From the NCBI GenBank assembly GCA_022783305.1, contig JALEWQ010000063.1, positions 1 to 64,000 of the forward strand: a stretch of DNA of 64,000 bases, read 5' to 3'. Origin of the DNA: Trueperella sp. GTDB taxonomy: Bacteria > Actinomycetota > Actinomycetes > Actinomycetales > Actinomycetaceae. Position numbers and translations under genes: made by a program. Within the stretch, counting starts at the first letter, position 1. Every line of letters begins with the position of its first letter. The notes below the pieces were generated by a model that was given only the letters and a program-made list of their open reading frames with translations, made no database searches and was not told the DNA's origin. Shown here piece after piece: positions 22,984 to 31,650 of the stretch.

Positions 22984-24051
22984 TCATCGGCTCACAGGCG
23001 CGTCCGGCACGGAAACGTCGAAGTAGCTGGCCGTCTGGGTCAGGAGCACGGCGAGCACCTGGGCCTTGAATTCGCCCCTCTCGAGGCCGCCCCAGAAGAC
23101 CGTGCGCCCCTGCGTGAGGTGGAGCGTGACCAGGTTACCCTTGGCGACCGACGCCTCGGTGACCTGCCCGAGCACACCCTGATCGAGCGTGCTCAGCACC
23201 CCAAGTCCGTCCGAGATCGCCTGTGCCGGGTCGAGCCCGTCGCTGTGACTGATCCGGGGCAGGCTGGCAGCGAGTTCGGCCGGCACGCTCAGCTCCGTCC
23301 CGTCCGCCGCCACCGCGCTGCACTGGTCCTTGGGGCCGAGACAGGCCACGGGCACCGACTCGGTGATCTCGATGCGCAGGCGGTGGCGGTAGTCCTTCGT
23401 CACCGTCGCGCTGGCGATCTCCGGGATGTCCCGAATGTCGCCCGCCAACGCGTCCGCGTCGAGCAGGAGGAGGTTCTGGCCGTCGTGGCTTGCCACCAGC
23501 TGCTCGAGCTCGGTCTTGTCGACGATCGAGTTGGCCGCGTATCCGCCGATCTGGTCGGCCGAATACTCGTAGCGCAGGAGCGGAGAGGCGAATGCGACCC
23601 ACCCGGCCAGAGCCAGGAGCGCAACGACGCTCGCGCCGATCCCCAGCCTCTTGAGGCGGAGGCGGCGCGCCTCGCGCTTGCGCTCGGTCCGACGCGCTTG
23701 AAGGTCGCCCGGATCCGAACGCCGGGAGGCGAGCCGCCTGCCCAGTTCGGCGCCCGCGGCACGCGCGGACTGCGTCAGGAGGCTCAGCCTTCCCGGCCCC
23801 CGCCCGACCTCGGAGTCGGAGAGTGGCACGCCGTCACCCTTGCCTGATTCTTCCCGGCCGCACGCTTGGCTCTCGAGATAGCTTTCCTCCGAGCCATGAT
23901 CCTCATCCTCAAGCTCGAGCGGAACCATCGGCGCCGTGAGGATGTAGTCCTCCGCGCGCGGGGGCGGCTGGCGAAGCTCCCCACCGCTGTCACGCTCGCG
24001 GGCGCCACCGGTGAGCTTGCGCGGCTTCTTCGGTTGCCGAGGTGCTCTCAT
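22984..24051 (-). CDS. ftsQ: Cell division protein FtsQ
   Basis: Divisome scaffold linking FtsZ-ring proteins to septal wall synthesis. The 355-residue protein has a long, charged cytoplasmic N-terminus of about 130 residues ending in an Arg/Lys-rich stretch. A single transmembrane helix follows (IGASVVALLALAGWVAFA), then a POTRA domain (DIPEIASATVTKDYRHRLRI) and the FtsQ beta domain. The cytoplasmic part is longer than in E. coli, as is common in actinobacteria. It overlaps the murC stop (ATGA). Confidence 0.92.
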   Translation of the reverse strand: MRAPRQPKKPRKLTGGARERDSGGELRQPPPRAEDYILTAPMVPLELEDEDHGSEESYLESQACGREESGKGDGVPLSDSEVGRGPGRLSLLTQSARAAGAELGRRLASRRSDPGDLQARRTERKREARRLRLKRLGIGASVVALLALAGWVAFASPLLRYEYSADQIGGYAANSIVDKTELEQLVASHDGQNLLLLDADALAGDIRDIPEIASATVTKDYRHRLRIEITESVPVACLGPKDQCSAVAADGTELSVPAELAASLPRISHSDGLDPAQAISDGLGVLSTLDQGVLGQVTEASVAKGNLVTLHLTQGRTVFWGGLERGEFKAQVLAVLLTQTASYFDVSVPDAPVSR

Positions 24052-25379
24052 AGCGCCTCGAGCACGACGTCAGCCAGCTCCGTCACGTCCCCCGCACCCA
24101 TCGTCAAGATGATGTCGCCCGGCTCGGAGAGCGCGGCGATGCGGCGCGCGGCCTCCACGCGGTCGGTCACCAGCTCCGAGCCCGGTAGCTGGTCGGTGAT
24201 GACGTTCGCCTCAGCGCCGTCCGAGGGCACCTCACGCGCCGCGTAGACCGATGTGACCACCACCGAGTCCGCAAGTGCGAGCGCGCGAGCGAACTCCTCG
24301 GCGAAGATCTGCGTGCGCGAATAGAGGTGGGGTTGGAAGAGCACCCGCACACCCGCCGTCGTCTGCTGGCGGGCCGTCTCGAGCGTGGCGCGCACCTCCG
24401 TGGGGTGGTGTGCGTAATCGTCGATCACGCGCCGGCCCGCCGCCTCGCCGCGAAGCTCGAAGCGCCGCCCGGTCCCGCGGAAGGCGGCCAGGGCCGCCGC
24501 CATCTGCTCCGGCTCCTCACCAAGCTCCACGCCGACGAGCAATGCGCCGGTAGCGTTAAGAATGTTGTGCTTGCCCGGGACGGCAAGGTGCAGATCGATC
24601 GGCTTGCCGCGGAACGTGATCCGCGCACCCGAGTCCGTGTCCTCCACGTGGGCGTGGTTCTCCAGCCCCTCGCCGCGCCCGTAGGTCCATGCCCGGATGC
24701 CCTCCGAGCGGGCACGTTCAGCCAGCTCAAGGGCGCCATCGCTGTCCGCGCACGCCACGAGCAGGCCCCCGAACTCAATCCGGTGGGCAAACTCCACGAA
24801 GGCCTCGAAGAAGGCCACCTTCGAGCCGTAGTGGTCGAGGTGGTCAGGCTCCACGTTCGTCACCAGCGCCACGCGCGGGCGGTAGTTGAGGAAAGACCCG
24901 TCGGACTCGTCAGCCTCGGCAATAAACATCGAGCCGCGCCCCAAATGCGCGCCGGATGCCCCGCCGGCGAGCCGCCCCCCGATCGCCCGCGAAGGATCAC
25001 GCCCCAATTCGGACAGCGCCACGGCGAGCATGCCCGACGTCGTCGTCTTCCCGTGCGCGCCCGCAACAGCCACAAAGTCCTTGTCCGCCGCCGCGATGGC
25101 GAGCGCCTGGCTGCGGTGGATGACCTGCTGGCCGCGCTCCGTGGCGATGCGCAGCTCGGGGTTGTCTGCCTTGATCGCGGTAGACAGGACCACGGTGGCG
25201 GTCGGGTCGACGTTCGCCGCGTCATGGCCGACGTAGACGGTGGCGCCCGCGGCCTTCAGACGTTCGAGGTTGGCCGAATCCTGGCGATCCGAGCCGGTCA
25301 CGGTCTCGCCGCGCTCAAGCAGAAGCTCGCCGACCACGCTCATGCCCGCGCCTCCCGCGCCGATAAGGTGATACATCAT
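24048..25379 (-). CDS. murC: UDP-N-acetylmuramate--L-alanine ligase
   Basis: Adds L-Ala to UDP-MurNAc, the first amino acid of the stem peptide. N-terminal UDP-binding loop GAGGAGMSVVGELLLERG, ATP-binding AGAHGKTTTSGM, the EADESDGSF motif and the C-terminal YAHHPTEV (with DDYAHHP) are typical of MurC and distinguish it from MurD/E/F. Length 443. It overlaps murG and ftsQ by 4 nt each. Confidence 0.97.
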   Translation of the reverse strand: MMYHLIGAGGAGMSVVGELLLERGETVTGSDRQDSANLERLKAAGATVYVGHDAANVDPTATVVLSTAIKADNPELRIATERGQQVIHRSQALAIAAADKDFVAVAGAHGKTTTSGMLAVALSELGRDPSRAIGGRLAGGASGAHLGRGSMFIAEADESDGSFLNYRPRVALVTNVEPDHLDHYGSKVAFFEAFVEFAHRIEFGGLLVACADSDGALELAERARSEGIRAWTYGRGEGLENHAHVEDTDSGARITFRGKPIDLHLAVPGKHNILNATGALLVGVELGEEPEQMAAALAAFRGTGRRFELRGEAAGRRVIDDYAHHPTEVRATLETARQQTTAGVRVLFQPHLYSRTQIFAEEFARALALADSVVVTSVYAAREVPSDGAEANVITDQLPGSELVTDRVEAARRIAALSEPGDIILTMGAGDVTELADVVLEAL

Positions 25380-26485
25380 CGCTCCCCCTCCGCCACGTGC
25401 ATCGCGATGCTCGCCAGGCGGCTGGCCGCGTTCAACGGTGACACGCCCGTCGAGCGCTGCGCCATCGTCTCGAGGCGATCACCGTCGAAAAGTGGGAGGA
25501 CGTCGGAGCGAACCTTGGCGGGCGTCAGGGACTTGTTATCGATGAGGATCGCCCCGCCGGCGCTGACCACGTCGCGCGCGTTGAGGGCCTGCTCGCCGTT
25601 GCCCACGGGAAGCGGCACAAACACCGCCGGGATGCCGAGCGCCGACAGCTCGGCCACCATCCCGGCACCCGCGCGGGAGACCGCGAGGTCTGCCACCGCG
25701 TAGGCGCTCTCCATGTCGGACAGGTAGTCGAGGACGACGTAGCCGGCGTCGGGCGCGGCGGCTCGGACGTCGTCGCCCTTGCCCTGGCCCGTGATGTGTA
25801 TGACCTGGATGCCGGCCGCGCGGATGTCGCAGGCAGACTCGGCGAAGACCTCGTTGAGGTGCTGGGCGCCGGATGAGCCGCCCGTCACCAGCATGATCGG
25901 CTGATCCGGGTCGAGTCCGAAGCGCGCGGCGGCCTCCTCACGCCCGGCGCGCCTCCCACCGGGGCGCGCCGACAGCCGCTCAATCTCGCGCCTGAGAGGC
26001 AAGCCCACGCTGACCGTGATGCCTTTCGCCGCGCGTAGCGGCGTTGAGGGAAAGGTGAGGGCAACAGTCGCCGCAAAGCGCGCGCCTAGCCTATTGGCCA
26101 TGCCCGGGCGGGCGTTGCCCTCATGAACGACGACCGGGACCTTGCGCTTGCGGGCCGCGAGGTAGACGGGGGTTGAGACGTAGCCGCCGAAGCCTATGAC
26201 GGCCTCGGCCTCGTGCCGGTCGAGCACCTCGCCGGCAGCCGCGATCGCCGCCTTGAAGTTCATGGGAAACCTTGCCATGTCCGCCGAGGGCTTGCGCGGC
26301 AGCGGTACGCGCGGGATCGTCTCGAGCTCCAGCCCGGCGGCCGGGACGAGGGTGGTTTCCAGCCCGGCCTCGGTGCCGACGGCGACCACCTGGGTGCCCG
26401 GATGCTCCTTGGTGATCGCACTGGCCGTCGCCAGCAAAGGGTTGACGTGGCCGGCCGTTCCCCCTCCCGCAAGTACGATTGCCAT
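25376..26485 (-). CDS. murG: UDP-GlcNAc:lipid I N-acetylglucosaminyltransferase
   Basis: GT28 glycosyltransferase that converts lipid I to lipid II on the cytoplasmic face. The glycine-rich VLAGGGTAGHVNPLLA at the N-terminus, VIGFGGYVSTPVYLAA, VTGGSSGAQHLNE and the nucleotide-sugar site AVADLAVSRAGAGMVAE are family motifs. Length 369. The ATG shares a base with the ftsW TAA stop. Confidence 0.97.
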   Translation of the reverse strand: MAIVLAGGGTAGHVNPLLATASAITKEHPGTQVVAVGTEAGLETTLVPAAGLELETIPRVPLPRKPSADMARFPMNFKAAIAAAGEVLDRHEAEAVIGFGGYVSTPVYLAARKRKVPVVVHEGNARPGMANRLGARFAATVALTFPSTPLRAAKGITVSVGLPLRREIERLSARPGGRRAGREEAAARFGLDPDQPIMLVTGGSSGAQHLNEVFAESACDIRAAGIQVIHITGQGKGDDVRAAAPDAGYVVLDYLSDMESAYAVADLAVSRAGAGMVAELSALGIPAVFVPLPVGNGEQALNARDVVSAGGAILIDNKSLTPAKVRSDVLPLFDGDRLETMAQRSTGVSPLNAASRLASIAMHVAEGER

Positions 26486-27723
26486 TATCGCTCGCTCCTC
26501 ACTAGGGTTCGTATACGTTGCACAAGCCTACCGCGAACCCGCCAGCTCTCCCGAACGCCGGGGACGGCGAGCGCGGCGGAGATGACACACCCGACCATCG
26601 CGAGGGTGGCGAGCATGGACGATCCGCCCATGGAGATGAACGGTAGCGGCACGCCGAAGACGGGCAGGAGGCCCGTGACCACGAACATATTCGCCAGCGC
26701 CTGCCCGCACAGCCACAGCGCCGCACCCGCCGCCATGAGCTGGGCGTACCTGGCGGGGTGCTTTCGGCAGATCTCCACCAGCCCCCAGCCCAGCGCGAGG
26801 AACAGGGCGATAACAGTCAAAGTCCCCAGCAGGCCGAGCTCTTCGCCGATGACCGCGAAGATGAAGTCGGTGTGGGCCTCGGACAGGTCGCGCCACTTTT
26901 CCTTGCCTGCGCCGATTCCCGCGCCGGTGAGTCCGCCGGTGCCGAAGGCGAACTGCGAGAAGTCCGACTGGGTGGGCTTATGCGTGTCCGGCAGCGTGAA
27001 CAGGTTGGTAAAGAACTCCTCGATGCGTCGCAGACGAGAGCGGTTGGCCTCCACCAGGATGCTCACACCGAGCGCGCCGAAGATCGCCACCACACTCAGG
27101 TGCTTGATCCGCAACCCCGCCAGGAGGAACAGCCCGCCGCCAATGAGGATGTAGATCAACCCTGTGCCCACGTCCCCGCCCGCGACCACCAGCCCCGCGG
27201 CGCCGAGGAATCCCAGCGCGGGGATCCACAGCGTGCGCAGGTTCTCGATCTCGGATAGCTGGAGGCGGGAGAGCATGTGGGCGAGCCACAACACGAGCGC
27301 CAGCTTGATGAACTCCGAGGGCTGGATCGTGATCGAGCCCAGGGAGAGCCAGTTGTTGTTTCCGGACACGCCCCCGCCCTGGACGAGTACGCCGAGCTGC
27401 AACGCGAAGCCGAGGCCGAGGAAGACGTGCACGAATCTCCGCGTGACCTGGTACGGGATGAGCGCCATGACAACCAGGCCCACCACGCCGACGAGCGTGG
27501 TCAACGCCTGGCGGGTCGCCACGGAAAAGAGCGTCAGATCCGGGTTGACGTCAACCGCCCGGATGGAACTCGGCGCCGTGGATGAGTAGACCATGACGAC
27601 GCCGAGAACTGTGAGACAGGCCGTGGCGAGCATGATGACCGCCAAGGCCCGCAGGATGTCGTTACGGCGGGCAAGCTCACGCTCGGAGAGCACGCCGCCC
27701 TCAAGCGTCGCCATCGTGACCAT
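26485..27723 (-). CDS. ftsW: Lipid II glycosyltransferase FtsW (SEDS family)
   Basis: SEDS peptidoglycan polymerase that pairs with FtsI at the septum. About ten helices in 412 residues. Signature stretches are VMVYSSTAPSSI, NNWLSLGSITIQPSEFIKL, AFGTGGLTGAGIGAGKEKW, and FIFAVIGEELGLLG with the catalytic-region acidic residues. ATG 27723 has GAGG about 6 nt upstream and overlaps the end of murD by 23 nt; ATG 27714 is possible. Followed immediately by murG, the usual order. Confidence 0.94.
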   Translation of the reverse strand: MVTMATLEGGVLSERELARRNDILRALAVIMLATACLTVLGVVMVYSSTAPSSIRAVDVNPDLTLFSVATRQALTTLVGVVGLVVMALIPYQVTRRFVHVFLGLGFALQLGVLVQGGGVSGNNNWLSLGSITIQPSEFIKLALVLWLAHMLSRLQLSEIENLRTLWIPALGFLGAAGLVVAGGDVGTGLIYILIGGGLFLLAGLRIKHLSVVAIFGALGVSILVEANRSRLRRIEEFFTNLFTLPDTHKPTQSDFSQFAFGTGGLTGAGIGAGKEKWRDLSEAHTDFIFAVIGEELGLLGTLTVIALFLALGWGLVEICRKHPARYAQLMAAGAALWLCGQALANMFVVTGLLPVFGVPLPFISMGGSSMLATLAMVGCVISAALAVPGVRESWRVRGRLVQRIRTLVRSER

Positions 27724-29170
27724 CCAGCCTCGCGACCGCCGCCGCGAACTTCTGCCCACGCTCGGCGTAGGAGATGAACTGGTCCTGGGAGGCGCACGCC
27801 GGCGCCAAGATCACGGTATCGCCCGGGATGGCGAAGGCGGCGGCCGCGGCGACGGCGTCCTCCATCGGCGTCGTCGAATCCGGTGCCACGTAGTGAACCG
27901 GCGAGTCGAGGCCGGCAAGTGCGGAGCGCCACGGTTCCTGGTCTCGCCCGATCACAACGACTGCGCGCAGGTGATCCTTGACCTTGCCAACGAGCTGCTC
28001 GAAGCGCACGCCCTTGGCCAGCCCGCCGACGATCCACACGGCGTTCTCCAGTGCGCGTACCGAGGCCTCGGCGGCGTGGGCGTTGGTGGCCTTCGAGTCG
28101 TCCACGTAGGACACGCCATCGACATGCGCCACCGTCTCGATACGATGGTGGCCGCCCTCGAAGCCGCGCAGTCCCGTGCGAACCGCCTCCGGTGTCACCC
28201 CAACGGACCTGGCGAGGGCGGCCGCGGCGAGCGCGTCCTTGGCAATGTGAACGGGAAGGGCAGCTCCCTCGGGCGCGAGGTGGGCGATGTCGGCCACCTC
28301 GAAAAGCGCCTCCGCGTGCGTGTGGCGCCCGGGTATGAAGGCTCGGTCGACTGCCTGCGCGTCCACGAAACCCAGCTGGCCAACGGAGGGCACCCCCATC
28401 GATAGCCCGATTGCGCGAGCCCCCTCCATCACGTCGGCATCGTCGACCATCCCCTGGACTGTCGCGTCTCCCACCGGATAGAGGCAGGCCACGCGCGCGT
28501 GGGTGTAGATCCTGGCCTTGGCCTTACGGTACTCCTCGAAGTTGCCGTGCCACTCGAGGTGGTCGTCGGCGATGTTGAGGCACACCGCCGCGGTCGGCTC
28601 CATCGAGTAGGTGGCAGAAAGCTGGAAGGAGGACAGCTCGAAGGCGAAGGCCTCAGGCGCGTCGTCGCTCGTGTCGCTGACGGCCGTGACGGCGGGCGTT
28701 CCGACGTTTCCCACGGCGAGCGCTCGCAGCCCGCTCGCCCGCAGGATAGCCTCGGTCATGGTCACGGTGGTCGTCTTGCCGTTCGTACCGGTGATGCACA
28801 GCCAAGGAGCGAAGACGCCGTCGTTGGCGGCGCGAAGGTGCCAGGCCAGCTCGATCTCTGACCACACCGGAACGCCGGCCGCGGCCAGCGCCTGCCACTC
28901 GGGGCCAACCTGACGGAAGCCGGGGGCGATGATGACGAGGTCGGGGCGCCAGGCGAGCAGGGACTCACACAGTGCGACCGGGTCGGGCTCGGCAGCGCCG
29001 TCGAGGTGAGAGTATGGCTCACGGGCACCAGCCTTGCCATCCCACGCGGACAGGATCGCCTGCGTGTGCTGCGTCAGAGCGTCAAGGCAGGCCCGGCCGG
29101 AGACCCCCAGGCCGAGTACCGCCACGCGTGTGGACGCGAACTGCGCCGCGCCTGGAATCGTGCGAGTCAT
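27701..29170 (-). CDS. murD: UDP-N-acetylmuramoylalanine--D-glutamate ligase
   Basis: Adds D-Glu to UDP-MurNAc-L-Ala. VAVLGLGVSGRACLDAL binds UDP, ITGTNGKTTTVTMTEAIL is the ATP loop, and DDSKATNAHAAEAS is the typical MurD substrate segment. Length 489. ATG 29170 overlaps the mraY stop (ATGA). The same frame stays open to 29719 inside mraY, but that extension is Arg-rich nonsense. Confidence 0.96.
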   Translation of the reverse strand: MTRTIPGAAQFASTRVAVLGLGVSGRACLDALTQHTQAILSAWDGKAGAREPYSHLDGAAEPDPVALCESLLAWRPDLVIIAPGFRQVGPEWQALAAAGVPVWSEIELAWHLRAANDGVFAPWLCITGTNGKTTTVTMTEAILRASGLRALAVGNVGTPAVTAVSDTSDDAPEAFAFELSSFQLSATYSMEPTAAVCLNIADDHLEWHGNFEEYRKAKARIYTHARVACLYPVGDATVQGMVDDADVMEGARAIGLSMGVPSVGQLGFVDAQAVDRAFIPGRHTHAEALFEVADIAHLAPEGAALPVHIAKDALAAAALARSVGVTPEAVRTGLRGFEGGHHRIETVAHVDGVSYVDDSKATNAHAAEASVRALENAVWIVGGLAKGVRFEQLVGKVKDHLRAVVVIGRDQEPWRSALAGLDSPVHYVAPDSTTPMEDAVAAAAAFAIPGDTVILAPACASQDQFISYAERGQKFAAAVARLDGHDGDA

Positions 29171-30252
29171 TGGCGTGCCAACCATTCTGCGTAGAAGATA
29201 CCGATTCCGCAGGCGACCATGAGCGCCTGGATGAGCCAGAAGCGCACCACGATCGTCACCTCCTTCCAGCCCTTGAGCTCGAAGTGGTGGTGGAGCGGGG
29301 CCATTCGGAACACGCGTCTGCCCGTGGCCTTGAAGACCCCGATTTGGATCACGTCCGACATGACGATGACGACGAACAGCCCGCCGAGCAAGACGCCGAG
29401 GATCTCGGTCTGAGTGAGGATCGTCAACCCCGCGAAGGCGCCGCCGAGCGCGAGCGATCCAGTGTCCCCCATGAAGATCGCGGCCGGGGAGGTGTTGTGC
29501 CACAGGAAGCCAAGGCAGGCGCCTACGATCGCCGCGGCAACGATCGCCAGGTCGCGGGGGTCGCGCACGTCGTAGCAGCCCGCGGCGGGGTTTACCACCG
29601 AGGTGCAGGTCTGGTAGGACTGCCAGATCGTGACGAAGGCGTAGCCGGCAAAGGCGATCGCGCAGGCGCCGGCCGCGAGCCCGTCCAGGCCGTCGGTGAG
29701 GTTGACGGCGTTCGACCACGCGGTGATGAGAAAGTTGGCCCAGATGATGAACAGAATCAGGCCCGCGACCGCACCTAGGTGGGCGAGGTTGATGTTCGTA
29801 TCGCGCACAAAGGAAATCCGGGTGCTGCCCGGTGTGCGATGGTAGTCGTTGCGGAACTGCAGCGCCGCGACCGCAAACGAAATACCCACGACCGCCTGGC
29901 CGATGATCTTCACCATCGGGGTCAGGCCGAGGGAACGCTCGTTGCGGATCTTGGCGAAGTCGTCGAGGAAGCCGATGAGGCCCATGCCGGCCATGAGGGC
30001 AAGCAGGAGGATGCCGGAGGCGTTCGGGCCGCGCCCAGTGGCGATGTTGGCCATCGCGTAGCCGACAATGGTGGCGAAGATGATGACGACGCCGCCCATC
30101 GTGGGCGTGCCGCGCTTGACCAGGTGGGTGGTTGGCCCATCCTCGCGGATGAACTGCCCATACTGGCGCTTGCGCAGGAAACGCACCAGCACCGGCGTGC
30201 CAAGCAGCGACACGAGGAGCGCTGTTGCTACCGAGATGAGAATTGCGAGCAT
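29167..30252 (-). CDS. mraY: Phospho-N-acetylmuramoyl-pentapeptide transferase
   Basis: Membrane enzyme that makes lipid I from UDP-MurNAc-pentapeptide and undecaprenyl phosphate. About ten helices in 361 residues. GTPTMGGVVII, the NLTDGLDGLAAG loop and the MGDTGSLALGGAFAGL acidic motif are all present, as is HHHFELKGWKE near the C-terminus. The ATG directly abuts the murF TAA. Confidence 0.97.
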   Translation of the reverse strand: MLAILISVATALLVSLLGTPVLVRFLRKRQYGQFIREDGPTTHLVKRGTPTMGGVVIIFATIVGYAMANIATGRGPNASGILLLALMAGMGLIGFLDDFAKIRNERSLGLTPMVKIIGQAVVGISFAVAALQFRNDYHRTPGSTRISFVRDTNINLAHLGAVAGLILFIIWANFLITAWSNAVNLTDGLDGLAAGACAIAFAGYAFVTIWQSYQTCTSVVNPAAGCYDVRDPRDLAIVAAAIVGACLGFLWHNTSPAAIFMGDTGSLALGGAFAGLTILTQTEILGVLLGGLFVVIVMSDVIQIGVFKATGRRVFRMAPLHHHFELKGWKEVTIVVRFWLIQALMVACGIGIFYAEWLARQ

Positions 30253-31650
30253 TTAGTCCTCTCCCACCAGCGCGTCAGCCACGCGCCACACGCCCGAACC
30301 ATTCGAACCCTTCAGCAAGACTACGTCACCTTCCCGCAGGATCGTGGTAGCCACGTCGAGCGCACCCTCAGATGATGCGCTCTCGGTCTGGATTCCTTCC
30401 TCCGCCGCAGCGCGCGTCAGGGCGCCGGTTTCCTCCCCGACGCCGATCACGACGTCGACCGAGCGGGCCGCGGCGTAACGCCCGATCGCCTCGTGTTCAG
30501 CCTGTGAGGCCTCGCCGAGTTCGAGCATGGAGCCCAGCACGGCGACCTTGCGCCGGCCCTCGCCGAGCCTTTCGAGCGCGTCGAGGCCGGCCCGCATCGA
30601 ATCGGGGTTGGCGTTGTAGGAGTCGTCGATGATGAGAATGCCGCCGCGTTCGCAGACGGACATGCGGTGCGGGCTGGCGGCCCCGGTGACGGACAGGACG
30701 CGCGCAATCTCCTCCACGCCGATCCCGAAAACGTCGGCCACGGCCGCGGCCGCAAGCGCGTTGGCCACGTGATGCTCGCCCACCAGGGCGAGGGTCACAG
30801 CCGCTCGGCCCGTCGAGGTCACGAGCACGAAGGATGCCCGGCCGGCGTCGTCCACGGTGACGTCCTCGGCGTAGACGCCCGGTAGCTCGGGGTCGCCGAA
30901 GAAGAGCACGTCATTGTCGGTCAGTTCCGCCATGGCGCGCACCCGGTCGTCGAGCGCGTTGAGGATAACCGTGCCGCCCTCGCGCACGCCGGTCACCATC
31001 TCGGACTTGGCCTTGGCCACGTTCTCGATGCCGCCAAAGTGGCCCAGGTGGGCCCGGGCGACGATGAGGACGAGGCCCACATCCGGCGGCGCAATGGAGG
31101 TCAGGTAGTCGATGTTGCCCATGCGGTCGGCGCCCATCTCGAGCACGAGCGTGGCCGTGTCGGCGTCGGCGCGCAACACGGTCAGCGGCAGGCCGAGCTC
31201 ATTGTTGAACGATCCGGGCGGGGCGATGATCGGACCGCGGATGGCCAGTAGCGAGGCGAGCAGGTCTTTCGTCGTGGTCTTGCCCACCGAGCCGGTGACG
31301 GCCACCACCCGCAGGCGCGGGTTAGCCTCGCGCGCCCGGCGCAGGCTCTCACGGGCGAGGGAGCCAAGAGCGTCAAGAACGTCGTCGACGACGATGAGCC
31401 GATCGGCGGGTACTCCGGAGGCGAGGGCGAGATCCGGGTCGACGCTCATGACCGCGCTCGCGCCCGCCTCGATCGCGCTTCCCGCCAGCGTCGATCCGTC
31501 CACGCGTTCCCCTGCGATCGCCACGAAGAGTTCCCCGCCGCGGATCTGACGCGTGTCGGAGACGACCGCGGTTACCTGGTCATCCGCCGCCGGCGCGCGG
31601 GTGCGACCGCCCGCATCCGCCGCCGCCTGTTCGATCGAGATCGCAATCAT
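30253..31650 (-). CDS. murF: UDP-MurNAc-tripeptide--D-alanyl-D-alanine ligase
   Basis: Adds D-Ala-D-Ala to complete the pentapeptide. AVTGSVGKTTTKDLLASLL is the ATP loop; LVLEMGADRMGNIDYL and IDDSYNANPDSMRAGLDAL are MurF-specific segments. Length 465. Overlaps murE by ATGA. Confidence 0.96.
   Translation of the reverse strand: MIAISIEQAAADAGGRTRAPAADDQVTAVVSDTRQIRGGELFVAIAGERVDGSTLAGSAIEAGASAVMSVDPDLALASGVPADRLIVVDDVLDALGSLARESLRRAREANPRLRVVAVTGSVGKTTTKDLLASLLAIRGPIIAPPGSFNNELGLPLTVLRADADTATLVLEMGADRMGNIDYLTSIAPPDVGLVLIVARAHLGHFGGIENVAKAKSEMVTGVREGGTVILNALDDRVRAMAELTDNDVLFFGDPELPGVYAEDVTVDDAGRASFVLVTSTGRAAVTLALVGEHHVANALAAAAVADVFGIGVEEIARVLSVTGAASPHRMSVCERGGILIIDDSYNANPDSMRAGLDALERLGEGRRKVAVLGSMLELGEASQAEHEAIGRYAAARSVDVVIGVGEETGALTRAAAEEGIQTESASSEGALDVATTILREGDVVLLKGSNGSGVWRVADALVGED

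Noticed and set aside
29171..29719. Upstream extension of the murD frame
   Set aside because: Overlaps mraY and reads as Arg-rich nonsense; murD begins at the ATGA overlap.
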